33,798 nt of DNA from Candidatus Altimarinota bacterium. Lineage in GTDB: Bacteria; Patescibacteriota; Gracilibacteria; BD1-5; UBA6164. The translations under genes were made by a program, and so were the position numbers. Below are positions 19,037 to 28,082 of this stretch, in pieces. Below the pieces are notes generated by a model. That model saw only the letters and a program-made list of their open reading frames with translations, did not search any database and had not been told where the DNA came from. Location: the NCBI GenBank assembly GCA_026988025.1, contig JALSMB010000071.1:1-33798 (forward strand). Direction: 5' to 3'. The stretch's first letter is position 1. The number at the start of each line of letters is the position of its first letter.

Positions 19037-19146
19037 AAATATCAAGAGAGAGTAATAGGGAATAGGCCCGATATAATTACTCCAGCAACCTGCCTTGTCA
19101 AAGAAGTAAGGTGCTAATTCCTACCCATTTATGGGAAAGATATATT
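19037..19146 (+). ncRNA. SAM-I (S-box) riboswitch
   Basis: Matches the S-box core: ATATCAAGAGAG (P1 5' strand and P2), GGAATAGGCCCGAT, CCAGCAACC, AAGGTGCTAATTCC, then GGGAAAGATAT closing P1. It binds S-adenosylmethionine and normally turns transcription off when SAM is plentiful. It lies directly before metK, the SAM synthetase gene, with a terminator between them, so feedback control of SAM synthesis is clear. Confidence 0.93.
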
Positions 19147-19157
19147 AAAATTATAAT

Positions 19158-19188
19158 CTATATTATTTTATTTTTTAAAATAATATAG
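19158..19188 (+). promoter_or_regulatory. Extra AU hairpin between SAM aptamer and terminator
   Basis: Perfect 13-bp inverted repeat CTATATTATTTTA / TAAAATAATATAG with a T5 loop, not followed by a T-run. It lies between P1 of the aptamer and the terminator. It may be part of the switching structure or a spacer stem; its role is not evident from sequence. Confidence 0.5.
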
Positions 19189-19200
19189 AGATTTTCATAA

Positions 19201-19233
19201 ATATACTTTCCTAGATGGGAAGTATATTTTTTT
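19201..19233 (+). terminator. Riboswitch-controlled terminator of metK
   Basis: 11-bp stem ATATACTTTCC / GGGAAGTATAT (one G-U pair) plus TTTTTTT, ending 12 nt before the metK ATG. It is the expression platform of the SAM-I riboswitch. Confidence 0.85.
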
Positions 19234-19244
19234 ATTAATTTTTT

Positions 19245-20369
19245 ATGAAATACCTAATAACTTCTGAATCAGTTTCAGAATGACACCCAGATAAAATGTG
19301 TGATCAAATAAGTGATGCTATACTTGATGCTTGTTTAGAACAAGATCCTGATTCTAGAGTTGCTTGTGAAACACTTGCTACTACTTGAACAGTTATAGTA
19401 AGTTGAGAAATAACTACAAAAGCTAAAGTAAATTATACAGAAATAGTTAGAAAAACTGTAAAAGAAATAGGTTATAATGAGACAGAAGCTTGTTATAATT
19501 GAGATGATATTTGAGTACATTTACTTATAAATACTCAATCACCAGATATAGCTCAGTGAGTAGATACAGGTTGAGCAGGTGATCAATGAATAATGTATTG
19601 ATTTGCTACAAATGAAACTGATGATTTAATGCCTTTATCTATTAGCTTGGCACATAAACTTATTAGAAAACTTGAAGAAGTTAGACATAATAATACTTTG
19701 GATTATTTACTTCCAGATGCTAAAGTTCAAGTAACTATAGAGTTTGAAAATCATAAACCAAAAAGAGTTGATACTATAGTTATTTCAAATCAACATAGAG
19801 AAAGAGTTAGTTTAGAACAATTACAAAAAGATATTTTAGAAGTAATTATAAAACCAGTTGTAGGGGATTTACTTGATAATAATACTATTTTACATATTAA
19901 TCCAACAGGTAGATTTGTAATTGGTTGACCAAAAGGTGATTGTGGATTAACAGGTAGAAAAATAATTGTTGATACTTATGGTTGATTAGGTAGACATTGA
20001 GGATGAGCATTCTCTTGAAAAGATCCTTCAAAAGTTGATAGAAGTTGAGCATATATTGCTAGATATGTAGCTAAAAATATTGTAGCTTCATGAATATGTG
20101 AAAGATGTGAAGTTCAATTAGGTTATGCTATATGAGTTGCTGAACCAGTTAGTATTTATGTTGATACTTTTGGGACATCAAATATTAAAACTGAAGTTAT
20201 TGTTAATGCTATAGAAGAAAACTTTGATTTAACACCAGCTTGAATTATAGAAACACTTAATTTGAAAAATCCAATATATAGAAAAACAGCTAAATGATGA
20301 CATTTTGGTAGAGATGATGTTAGTTGGGAAAATACTAATAGAAAAGAAGTTTTTGAAAAATTGATATAA
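19245..20369 (+). CDS. metK: S-adenosylmethionine synthetase
   Basis: 374 residues with many TGA-Gly codons. It makes SAM from methionine and ATP. The start [22 protein letters not shown] gives the His and Asp of the ATP/methionine site. GGAGDQGIMYGFA and [23 protein letters not shown] are the two MetK signatures, their Gly largely TGA-encoded. The standard-code ORF 19629-19928 is only the middle domain. Length is close to the bacterial norm (about 380-400). Expression is controlled by the SAM-I riboswitch just upstream. It ends at a terminator shared with the convergent TraB-like gene. Confidence 0.96.
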
Positions 20370-20370
20370 T

Positions 20371-20405
20371 AAAAAGACTAAGAATATTGATATTCTTAGT
20401 CTTTT
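20371..20405 (+). terminator. Bidirectional terminator overlapping a convergent stop
   Basis: Stem AAAAGACTAAGAATA / TATTCTTAGTCTTTT after metK. The stop codon of the minus-strand TraB-like gene (20396-20398) lies inside the 3' arm. Confidence 0.85.
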
Positions 20406-21403
20406 ATAGGGTATAAGTATTTAGTATCTACGATTTTCCATTTAGAATCATTTTCTTTTAATAATTTTAGTACTCATTTAAAATGTAATAATCAGTAAGT
20501 AGTATATATTTTTTTATATTTTGAATCAATTATTGCATTTGCTATTACCTTATTTCTTTCTCATAATATTACATCAAATAATCCTTTGTTTGAAAATTTT
20601 TCAGTTAAGAAGTTTTGTGTTGTTTCATTTGAGATAATAAAATTTAATATTGCTTTATTTATATATACTAATATTTTTAATTCTTTATCATTTAATTGAG
20701 ATAACGTTTTTATAATTTCTTTACTTGCATCAATTGGAATTTTTCATTTTGTCGATTTTAAATTTTTCTTTTCATATAAGTTAATTATATCATCAATATT
20801 TAAATCTACATTAAAATCTTTATTATTTATTAATCATAAAAAATTTTCATTTTGTTGATTTTCTACTCAATATAATTTTGAAAAATTTTTATATAAATCT
20901 TTATCAAATTTTATTCAAATTGCTTGGTTAAATTTTTCTGAATTTTCTTTTGTTCAAGGTCTTACTCATTCATAAAAATATACTGCTCATTCTTTTTTAA
21001 ATTGTTTTATATTTTCTTTTACCTGATTATAAAAATTTTTAGTTCATATATGACTCATAGCTTGAAATTTCACTACTTTAGTTCAATTTGAAATAGTATA
21101 TTCAGGCATTGTAGCAGGAAAAGTTTCATTTGATAAATATGATAACCATCATCAGGCTAGTATAATAAATAATATAAATAAACTAGCTCTCCATAAAAAA
21201 TAATTCATGAATTCTGGGAATGGAATTATTAATGATTTATTTAGTTTTACCCATAAATAATGAAAAAAATAAAAGATAAGAGTATAAATACTTAGCGATA
21301 AGAAAAAATTTAGTATAGACCATAATCAGCTTATATAATAGATTATTACTCATACTATAATTATTATAGAGTAAGTTAATATTATTTTTGTTTTATCTTT
21401 CAT
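20396..21403 (-). CDS. TraB/GumN-like membrane protein
   Basis: 335 residues. Three hydrophobic segments at the N-terminus (TKIILTYSIIIIVGVIIYYI, WSILNFFLSLSIYTLIFYFF, ASLFILFIILAGGWLSYL) are followed by a soluble domain. Its beginning, VVKFQAMSHIGTKNFYNQVKENI then AVYFYEGVRPGTKEN, resembles the first two motifs of TraB/GumN-type proteins (a His after a beta strand, then YEG-V), a putative metallopeptidase-like family. The rest (VDLNIDDIINLYEKK, LFDVILGERNKVIANAI, with GERN resembling the family's ERN block) fits too. It may be an envelope hydrolase. The function of bacterial members is poorly known. Confidence 0.55.
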
Positions 21404-21466
21404 ATTTAAATAATGATTAAAAAATGATTTTTTATATAAACTCTTTTGTATAGTATATAATCTTTT

Positions 21467-21494
21467 TTGATTTTATGAATTTTTTTTTTATACT
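21467..21494 (+). promoter_or_regulatory. Possible promoter of the VirB2-like gene
   Basis: TTGATT, 16-nt spacer, TATACT, 35 nt before ATG 21530, in the divergent gap after the TraB-like gene. The sequence is AT-rich, so the match is only suggestive. Confidence 0.35.
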
Positions 21495-21529
21495 TAACTT
21501 ATAATTTTTAAATTTAATTACATATTTAT

Positions 21530-21952
21530 ATGAAATATATTATATCGCTTATAGTTTTTTTATTAGTTTCTATTGCATCTTTTAATTTCGTTTGAAATAC
21601 TTTTGCTGCTAATAGTATATTTAATAATACAACTACTCAAATACCATATTGTAAAAGTGGTGAAAAATGTTGAGTAAAAGATTGAATAGAACAAGTTGAA
21701 AAAATAAATGATTTGTCTAAAGAAAAAGATGCAACTACTTTTGTAACAAAAGTAGTTAAATATATTATTTGATTTACATATTTAATAGCTGTTATATTAA
21801 TTATATATGCTGGTTTCAATCTTCTGACTTGAATTTGAGATGAGGAAAAAGCAAAAAAATCAAAAACTATGATTTTATACGTTATTATTTGAATTGCTCT
21901 TATATTTTTAGCTTGACCGATAGTAAATTTTATAATGAAGATGCTTGCATAA
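21530..21952 (+). CDS. VirB2/TrbC-like pilin-type membrane protein
   Basis: 140 residues. A signal peptide (YIISLIVFLLVSIASFNFVG, cleavage probably after TFA) is followed by a polar region with two Cys (PYCKSGEKCG). Two membrane segments follow (YIIGFTYLIAVILIIYAGFNLLTG and TMILYVIIGIALIFLAGPIVNFI), separated by a charged DEEKAKKSK loop. This is the layout of VirB2/TrbC pilins and of the many CPR proteins of that type. No VirB/Trb secretion genes are adjacent, so a conjugative role is unsupported; it lies just before the type IV pilus operon but has its own terminator. Confidence 0.65.
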
Positions 21953-21969
21953 TTAATTATATACTATAT

Positions 21970-22007
21970 AAGATTGACTTTACAATTAAAGTCAATCTTA
22001 TTTTTTT
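21970..22007 (+). terminator. Intrinsic terminator
   Basis: 12-bp stem AAGATTGACTTT / AAAGTCAATCTT with ACAATT loop, then ATTTTTTT. Confidence 0.88.
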
Positions 22008-22034
22008 GTTTAAATATTTTTAATATGATATTAT
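22006..22034 (+). promoter_or_regulatory. Promoter of the type IV pilus operon
   Basis: TTGTTT, 17-nt spacer, TATTAT, about 30 nt before the first pilus gene and directly after the preceding terminator. Confidence 0.5.
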
Positions 22035-22065
22035 ATTTGTATTAAATGTATAACTTATAAAAAAT

Positions 22066-22584
22066 ATGGAAGAAGTGAAAAAAATATCTAAAAAAACTTG
22101 AGGAAATACAAAAAGTATAATTTTTCTTATAGTTATTTTAGTATCCACTATCATAATGTCTTTTTATAATAATAGTATAAAAAAAGATATAGAAAAAATA
22201 AAAATAGAGACTAATAAAATAGAATCTAGTATAAAAGAAGTTGAAAAAGATAAAAAATTACAAATTTTTTCTTTATTAGAGTTAAATAATAATGTAATTA
22301 GTTCATATAAAAGTATGAATCAAATAACTACATATATTAATCATATGAATGTTATACAGGCTAAATATGATTTAAAATTTAAATGATTTTCATTAAGTAA
22401 TGGTGAATTAGTTTCATCAATAGAAATTATTTCAGATGATAAAGCTATTGCTTATCAAAAGACTAGAGATTTTTTGAAAAATTATAAAATGGATTCAAAA
22501 GCATTATTTGATTTAGGTTTTGTAAATCAAATAGAGGGAATGGATAATATGAAATTTCAAGCATTTTTTAAAATTAAAAAATAA
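22066..22584 (+). CDS. pilN: PilN-like type IV pilus inner-membrane protein
   Basis: 172 residues. A short cytoplasmic N-terminus (MEEVKKISKKTGGNTK) precedes one membrane segment, SIIFLIVILVSTIIMSFY. A Lys/Glu coiled coil (KIETNKIESSIKEVEKDKK) and a small C-terminal alpha/beta domain follow (FKGFSLSNGELVSSIEII, FQAFFKIKK). This is the architecture of PilN, which with PilO forms the alignment subcomplex between the pilus platform and the envelope. First gene of the operon, 23 nt before the PilO-like gene. The family call rests on architecture and order rather than strong motifs. Confidence 0.6.
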
Positions 22585-22607
22585 TATTTAAATAATAACT
22601 TAAAACT

Positions 22608-23147
22608 ATGTCAGTTTATAATAAAAATAATAAATTTATATCTTATATAATAATACTTGCTGCTTTTTTCGTAGTTATATTGTTTACAAAAGATCAAATT
22701 GTAATGATTCAAGAAAATAGAGATTTAAGAGATACTTATACTATTAAATTGAAAGATACTACAACTAAATTAGAAAAAATAAATGAAAAAAGAACAATGT
22801 TAAATAATTCTTCTGAAAATATAGATAAATATGATATTTTTGTTAAAGAAGATGAAATTATAGATTATTTATATTCATATATAGAAGAATCTAATAGAAA
22901 AAATTGAGTTTCGATTATTAAAAATATATCTATATCAGATCCTCATGATACAGAACTTTGATTTAAGGAAACAGTTATTAATTTTAATTTATTGGTTCCA
23001 TCTGAAGAAAAATTAAAAAGGATATTAGATTTTTTAACTTCACCGAAATCTAAATATAATTTTTTTATTAGTTCATTTGCTTATCCGTATTGAGATATAG
23101 AATGAAATTTTGAAGTTACTATCCCATTAAAAATTTTATATAAATAA
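22608..23147 (+). CDS. pilO: PilO-like type IV pilus inner-membrane protein
   Basis: 179 residues. One N-terminal membrane segment (FISYIIILAAFFVVILFT) is followed by a coiled coil (QENRDLRDTYTIKLKDTTTKLEKINEKR) and a ferredoxin-like C-terminal domain with strands SIIKNISISDP, VINFNLLVPSEEKLKRIL and GNFEVTIPLKI. PilO-type proteins share this layout and pair with PilN. The position between the PilN-like and PilC genes supports the call. Confidence 0.6.
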
Positions 23148-23191
23148 TTTTTAATAATACATTTGATTTAACATAGCATAATAATAAAAAT

Positions 23192-24289
23192 ATGGAAAAC
23201 GAAAAAACTATAGACATATATAAAAATGATATCATTTTATTTAAAACAGTTTCACTTAAGGATAAATATAATTTTTTTGAGTATTTATCTGTTATGTTAG
23301 ATTGAGGAGTTGGTATTACAGAATCATTAGAATCAGTTGAATCAAAAATTTCAAGTGTTTATTTTAAGATAAAAGTAAAGGAATTAATTACTTATATTGA
23401 ATCTTGAGATTCTTTTTCTAAGTCTATGAAAAATTTACCAAATGTTTTCTCAAGAGCAGAAGTTTCTATTATAGAAGCATGAGAATCTACTTGAATGTTA
23501 TCTGATTCTCTTATGAAAGTAAGTGATGATCTCAAAAAAGTATCTGATTTGAAAAATAATATTAAATGAGCATTAACTTATCCTATAATTATTTTCTTAT
23601 TTTTATTTTTAGCATTATTTATTGTTTTAACATTTGTTATTCCTGAATTAAAAGAATTATTTTCTAGTGCAGAAGTAGATTTACCTATGTCTACACAATT
23701 ATTAATAGGTACATCAAACTTTGTAAAAAATAATTTATGACTTTTATTTTTAAGTTTTGCATCATTTGTTGTTTTTATTTATTGATATAAAAATACAGTA
23801 AGTGGTAAAAAATCAATTGAAAATTTTATATTTGGATTACCATTGGTATGAGTAGTATATAGAAATTATATTTTATCAAATATTGCTTCAACTCTTTGAA
23901 GTTTAGTTTGATCAGGAGTAAGTATATTAAAAACTTTGAAATTGGTAGGAAAGGCTACTAATAACTCTATTTATGAATGATTATTTGATGATGTAGTTGT
24001 TAGTGTATCTTGATGAGATAAAATTGTAGAATCAATGAAAAATGCTGATCCAGAAAGAATATATTTTCCTGCTGATTTTCTTCAAATGTTATCTGTTTGA
24101 GAGAGAACAGCAAATTTAGAAGCTATTTCAAAGAAATTAAGTAATCAATATATTAAAGAGGTTGATTATTCATTATCAAGTTTAACAAAATGGATAGAAC
24201 CATTAGCAATATTGTTTGCTGCTGCTTTTGTTACTTGGTTTGCATATGCTATTGTTTGAGCAATATTGAAGGTTACTCAAAGTATTTAA
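23192..24289 (+). CDS. pilC: Type IV pilus platform protein PilC (GspF family)
   Basis: 365 residues. PilC is the inner-membrane platform on which the assembly ATPase acts. The duplicated T2SF domain is visible: the first half has LSVMLDGGVGITESLESV, RAEVSIIEAGESTGML and membrane segment GALTYPIIIFLFLFLALF; the second has STLGSLVGSGVSILKTLKLV, LSVGERTANLEA and the final WIEPLAILFAAAFVTWFAYAIVGAIL. The paired ES-G and E-RT-N Gly/Glu blocks are typical. It is slightly shorter than usual (about 400) because the N-terminal cytoplasmic part is reduced. No PilB/PilT ATPase gene is in the window. Confidence 0.93.
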
Positions 24290-24301
24290 AAAAAATATTT
24301 T

Positions 24302-24338
24302 AAAAAACTAAAAAATTTTGAATTTTTTAGTTTTTTTT
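24302..24338 (+). terminator. Terminator after pilC
   Basis: Stem AAAAAACTAAAAAATT / AATTTTTTAGTTTTTT with a short TTG loop. It separates the platform genes from the prepilin genes, or attenuates transcription into them. Confidence 0.7.
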
Positions 24339-24380
24339 GTATTCTAATTATAGATAATAATTGATTTTTAAATGGTTTGT

Positions 24381-24938
24381 ATGAAGAGTAAAAAATGATT
24401 TACATTAATAGAATTAGTTATAGCATTTACTATAGTTGCTATTGTTAGTATGGCATCATATGCTCCATATAATTATTATAGGAATAAGGCTAAATTAAAA
24501 AATACAGCAAGTAAAATAACTCAAACGTTATATGAAGCTAGAAATATGGCAGTGAATTGAATAGTATGAATTGATTGAAATGTTTCTATTTGAGTTTTTT
24601 TTGATACTATAAATAATAATCAAATAAATATATATTCTTATCCTCATGATATAGATCAAGTTAATATATCATATATTGAATCATCAGATATAAAAAAAAT
24701 TAAAACTATATATTTAGATAAGTGAATACAGATAGATAGTATAGAATGAAATAATAATTTACTTTTCTTTTTTGATTCAATTTGATGAGATGTTAAATAT
24801 TATACCTGGAATTGAGCTGCAAGAACTAGTGTTATTGATAATGAAGTTCAAATAGATTTTTCCTATAAATGATCAACTTCAGAAAATTTAAAGAAAAAAA
24901 TATATTATTTTACATCTACAAATATAATTGATTATTAA
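24381..24938 (+). CDS. Type IV prepilin-like protein
   Basis: 185 residues. The leader MKSKKG is followed by FTLIELVIAFTIVAIVSMASYAPY, the class III signal of prepilins with Glu at +5. The prepilin peptidase would cut after Gly, and that Gly is encoded by TGA. The globular part is beta-rich with no Cys. An in-frame ATG at 24372 would add MVC; the shorter start gives a standard leader. It is followed 4 nt later by a second prepilin. It could be a major or minor pilin; the length (about 180 mature) and position in a minor-pilin-type cluster favour a pseudopilin/minor pilin. Confidence 0.85.
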
Positions 24939-24942
24939 AATT

Positions 24943-25566
24943 ATGAAAAAAAATAATAAAAAAGCATTTTCTATTATAGAAGTATTAATAGGTATATTTA
25001 TTTTTAGTTTATGAATGGTAGGTGTATATGCTATTATATCATCAACATTAAGAGTAAATGATTATAATGAAAATTATATAATTGCATCAAACCTTTCTCG
25101 TTGACAATTAGAAATGGTTAGAAATATTAGGGATAGTAATTATATTATTTTGAAACCCTATAACTTAAAAAATCCAAATTGAACTTCATTTTTGGACTCT
25201 GATAAATTTGAATTTTGAAAAAAATATATAATTAATAATGATTATTCAAATACTGCACTTTTTCCTATAAAAGTAACTGAGCTTACTGATTTTTGAGAAT
25301 GACTCTCTGAAATTAGTTGAAAAATGTTAAATTATAAGTTATGTTTGGATAGCAACAATAGATATACTTATGATTGTGTTACTGTTTGAAATAAAGAAAC
25401 TAATTTTTATAAATATATAAGTGTAGAAGAGGTTAAATATAGTTCTTGATGAGTTGTAGAAACTATTGCAAATTCTTTTTTATTAAAATCAAAAGTGATA
25501 TGGTTTAAAAAATGATATCATGAATTTGAAATTAAATCTATTATTACAGATTGGAAAAGATTATAA
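24943..25566 (+). CDS. PilV-like minor prepilin
   Basis: 207 residues. The leader MKKNNKKA precedes FSIIEVLIGIFIFSLGMVGVYAIISS, again with Glu at +5 but Ala instead of Gly at -1. The following RGQLEMVRNIRDSNY region resembles PilV/minor pilins that use the long N-terminal helix. Two Cys (KLCLD, YDCVT) could form a disulfide in the globular domain. Spaced 4 nt after the previous prepilin, so translationally coupled. The substituted -1 residue is shared with the next gene. Confidence 0.8.
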
Positions 25567-25583
25567 TTATTAATTACGAGAAA

Positions 25584-26174
25584 GTGAAAATAAATAAAAA
25601 ATCTGCATTTACTTTAATAGAAGTAATAGTATCTCTTGCTATATTTTCCATTGTTATAACATCTATTATTTGGATATATATTACTAGTTCAGATATTATA
25701 GTAAAATCTGATATAAATAGAAAGATGCAAGAAAATCTTAAAAATGTTTCTAATACAATAGCTGAAGATATTAGAAAAAATGGTATTTTATGAGTTTCAA
25801 ATTCTTTAATTGATCCTTGTGATTTCACATTATGATCTAACAATTATAAAGATGGTAATAAACTTTGTACTAAATCAGGGAATACTTATTATTTAGCTAA
25901 AAAGGATATATTAACTTGAATATATACAAGAGTAAACAATAATAGTTGTTGAAATATAGCTGATAAATGTGTAATTTATAATTTATCAAAATGAAAACTT
26001 ACAAATAGCTTTATATCAATTAAGAGTTTAAAATTTTATCTTTCAAATGATAAAATTCCAAAAGTAACTCTTTCTATATTAGCACAACCAAGTATTCAGA
26101 AAGGAGTCAAAATAGATTTAATAAAGAAAAGTAAATTAATTTTCCAAACTACTATTAGTGAAAGACCATTTTAA
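25584..26174 (+). CDS. Minor prepilin (PilW/GspJ-like)
   Basis: 196 residues from GTG 25584. The leader (M)KINKKSA is followed by FTLIEVIVSLAIFSIVITSIIWIYI with Glu at +5. The next helix includes QENLKNVSNTIAEDIRKNGIL, like PilW/GspJ. The globular part holds four or more Cys (DPCDF, KLCTK, NSCGN, DKCVIY), probably two disulfides. ATG 25551 is also in frame but would give a 19-residue leader and overlap the previous gene by 16 nt. GTG gives a leader length like the neighbours, so I prefer it. Ala stands at the cleavage position. Confidence 0.78.
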
Positions 26175-26188
26175 TAAAAACTATATTT

Positions 26189-27001
26189 ATGAAAAAAATA
26201 AATAAAAATAATAAATGAGGGTATTCAATAATAATTTCATTATTATTAATTTGACTATTATTACTTCTTTCAACAGGTATATTAAATATGATATTAACTG
26301 AAATGAGAGATAATAAGGCAATGGGAAATTCTATAAAAGCATATGCTTGAGCGGAATCTGCTCAAGAATTAGCTTTACTTAAAATAAAAGAGAATTGATA
26401 TGCATATTATGATAAAATAAATCACAATATAAATAATCGTTCAGTATTATTATCAAATAATCCTACAGATTTATCTAAATTTAATAAATCTAAAGATGTT
26501 TTTATTTCATATGATATATGATCTAAAGTATCTGAATATAATGGAATATTAAAACCATTATGATATGATATAATACCACTTTTTTATATTAATAATCTAT
26601 GAGAACAAAAAGTTACTAGTATTCAATTAACAAAATCTTTTTGAGTAGAGACTGATTTAGTTTGGAATATTATATGATATAATAGTTGAATATCATGAAA
26701 TTGATTAAATACTCTTTGAGTTAAAAAAACATTAGTTTCTAATGAATTAAAATATACAAAGGAAACTATAAATAGTTTTATTTCTAACTCTGATTCGAAT
26801 TATTTAGTTTTATTTAATTGATGAAATTCTGAGGTAATTAAATATAAAGTTGTTTCAAATAATGTATGAGAATTTTTTTCTAAGCCAAAAACTTCTATAA
26901 TTTCATCTTGAGAAATAGGTGAGTATAAACAAAATTTAGAGACTATTTTAGATAATACTAAGTTTTTAAATAGACAAAAGTATGTAATTTATAGTAATTA
27001 A
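26189..27001 (+). CDS. PilX-like pilus assembly protein
   Basis: 270 residues. A basic N-terminus (MKKINKNNKGG) precedes YSIIISLLLIGLLLLLSTGIL; then EMRDNKAMGNSIKAYAGAESAQELALLKIKENG matches the N-terminal region of PilX-type minor pilin proteins (the AGxExAxxxAL block). The remainder is a beta-rich exported domain without Cys. It has no standard Glu+5 prepilin site, as is usual for PilX homologs. Last gene of the pilus cluster, with a terminator on its stop codon. Its likely place is the tip or assembly-initiation complex with the minor pilins. Confidence 0.65.
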
Positions 27002-27038
27002 AAATGGCTTTAAATAGCTATCTTTAATTACTATTTTT
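26992..27038 (+). terminator. Terminator of the pilus operon
   Basis: 11-bp arms TAGTAATTAAA / TTTAATTACTA overlapping the stop of the PilX-like gene, then TTTTTAT. Confidence 0.8.
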
Positions 27039-27079
27039 ATTTCATTCCCTTTAAATAGCAAAAAAACTTAAAAAAAGTT

Positions 27080-27107
27080 TTGCATATTCTTTTAAGTTTG
27101 CTAGAAT
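27080..27107 (+). promoter_or_regulatory. Promoter of HU gene
   Basis: TTGCAT, 16-nt spacer, TAGAAT, about 34 nt before the HU start. Confidence 0.45.
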
Positions 27108-27140
27108 ATAGATGTTTTATATTTATTAATAATAATTATT

Positions 27141-27413
27141 ATGAAAAAACAAGATTTTATTAAAGCTGTTGCTGCTGATGCTGGATTAAGCCAAGATGCT
27201 GTATCTAAAACATTATCTTCTATGATTGATATTGTTACTTCTGAATTAAAAAGTGGTAGTGAAGTAAATATTACTGGTTTTGGTGCTTTTAAAATTTCTG
27301 CTAGAGCTGCTAGAAATGGGGTTAATCCTAGAACTGGTGAATCTATCAAAATACCTGCTATGAATTCTCCTGTTTTCAGAGCTGGTAAAACACTTAAAGA
27401 AGCTGTTAGATAA
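27141..27413 (+). CDS. hup: HU-family DNA-binding protein
   Basis: 90 residues, the usual HU length. HU bends and compacts DNA as a dimer. The sequence shows the HU signature around GFGAFKISARAARNGVNPRTGESIKIPA, with the intercalating Pro in the beta-arm and the RNPxTGE-like motif. The N-terminal MKKQDFIKAVAADAGLSQDAV dimerisation helices are normal. All seven Gly codons are GGN, not TGA, and the gene is unusually rich in GCT, consistent with high expression. It has its own promoter and terminator. The reverse ORF 27101-27349 is a shadow. Confidence 0.96.
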   Translation: MKKQDFIKAVAADAGLSQDAVSKTLSSMIDIVTSELKSGSEVNITGFGAFKISARAARNGVNPRTGESIKIPAMNSPVFRAGKTLKEAVR

Positions 27414-27431
27414 TCTTGTTATCATATTGCT

Positions 27432-27462
27432 AAAAAAAAGACTTAATTAAAGTCTTTTTTTT
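27432..27462 (+). terminator. Terminator of HU gene
   Basis: Stem AAAAAGACTT / AAGTCTTTTT with AATTA loop and T-run. Confidence 0.85.
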
Positions 27463-27490
27463 TGATTTTAAATAAATTTAATGATATAAT
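27462..27490 (+). promoter_or_regulatory. Promoter of RsbW-like gene
   Basis: TTGATT (27462-27467), 17-nt spacer, TATAAT (27485-27490). Transcription would start near 27497, which excludes the track's ATG at 27462 and supports ATG 27522. Confidence 0.6.
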
Positions 27491-27521
27491 ATTTTTATAT
27501 TGTAATTGTTTTATATTATTT

Positions 27522-28049
27522 ATGAATATTATAAATATACATAATCTTGCAAAAGACCTTAATAAAGAGGACTTTATATCTAAATATCTTAATAATAAAG
27601 AAATTGATATAGAGTTTATTTATGAGTCAGATTTTATAAATGCAAAGATATTAAGAGATTTTATAGAAATTATATGTAATAAATTATGATTTCCTCATAA
27701 GGATGTATCTAGATTTATATTAATAGTAGATGAACTAAATAACAATGCTATTGAGTATTGAACGTTAAAGTGATTTCAAAATAAACTTAGAATAAAAACT
27801 AATTGAGATTCAGAATCTGTTAATATAAATATTGAAGTTGAAGATTCTTGAAATTGATTAAAACATAAAAATGCTTTAGAGATGGAAACTCTTAGAGCAC
27901 ATCAATTAAAATTATGATATTGAAATCATGAATCAATAAGATGAAGAGGATTATTTATGATAACTGTTAAATCGGTTGATAGATTATATTTTAAAGATAC
28001 AGAATCAGGAGGATTAATAGTTTGAATTAGAAAAAATATTGAAATATAA
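27522..28049 (+). CDS. RsbW/SpoIIAB-like GHKL serine kinase
   Basis: 175 residues with TGA as Gly. This family of GHKL ATPases phosphorylates anti-sigma-factor antagonists or binds sigma factors. The N-box VDELNNNAIEYG, G1 box VEDSGNGL and G2-like RGRGLFMI are present in order, in the C-terminal two thirds. The N-terminal INIHNLAKDLNKEDF... segment is helical and not recognised. No STAS-domain antagonist or sigma factor is adjacent, so its partner is unknown. Transcribed alone, between HU and the convergent ftsQ-like gene. Confidence 0.72.
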
Positions 28050-28082
28050 AAAATGTTTACTTATTTAAGTAAACATTTTTTA
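28048..28082 (+). terminator. Bidirectional terminator
   Basis: Stem AAAAAATGTTTACTT / AAGTAAACATTTTTT between the convergent RsbW-like and FtsQ-like genes, whose stop codons both lie in or at its arms. Confidence 0.85.

Noticed and set aside
19335-19520. Minus-strand Ser/Cys-rich ORF
   Set aside because: Antisense to metK.
25574-25843. Minus-strand ORF
   Set aside because: Antisense to the third prepilin gene.
27462-27521. Upstream ATG start for the RsbW-like gene
   Set aside because: It lies on the -35 element of a good promoter, so ATG 27522 is the likelier start.
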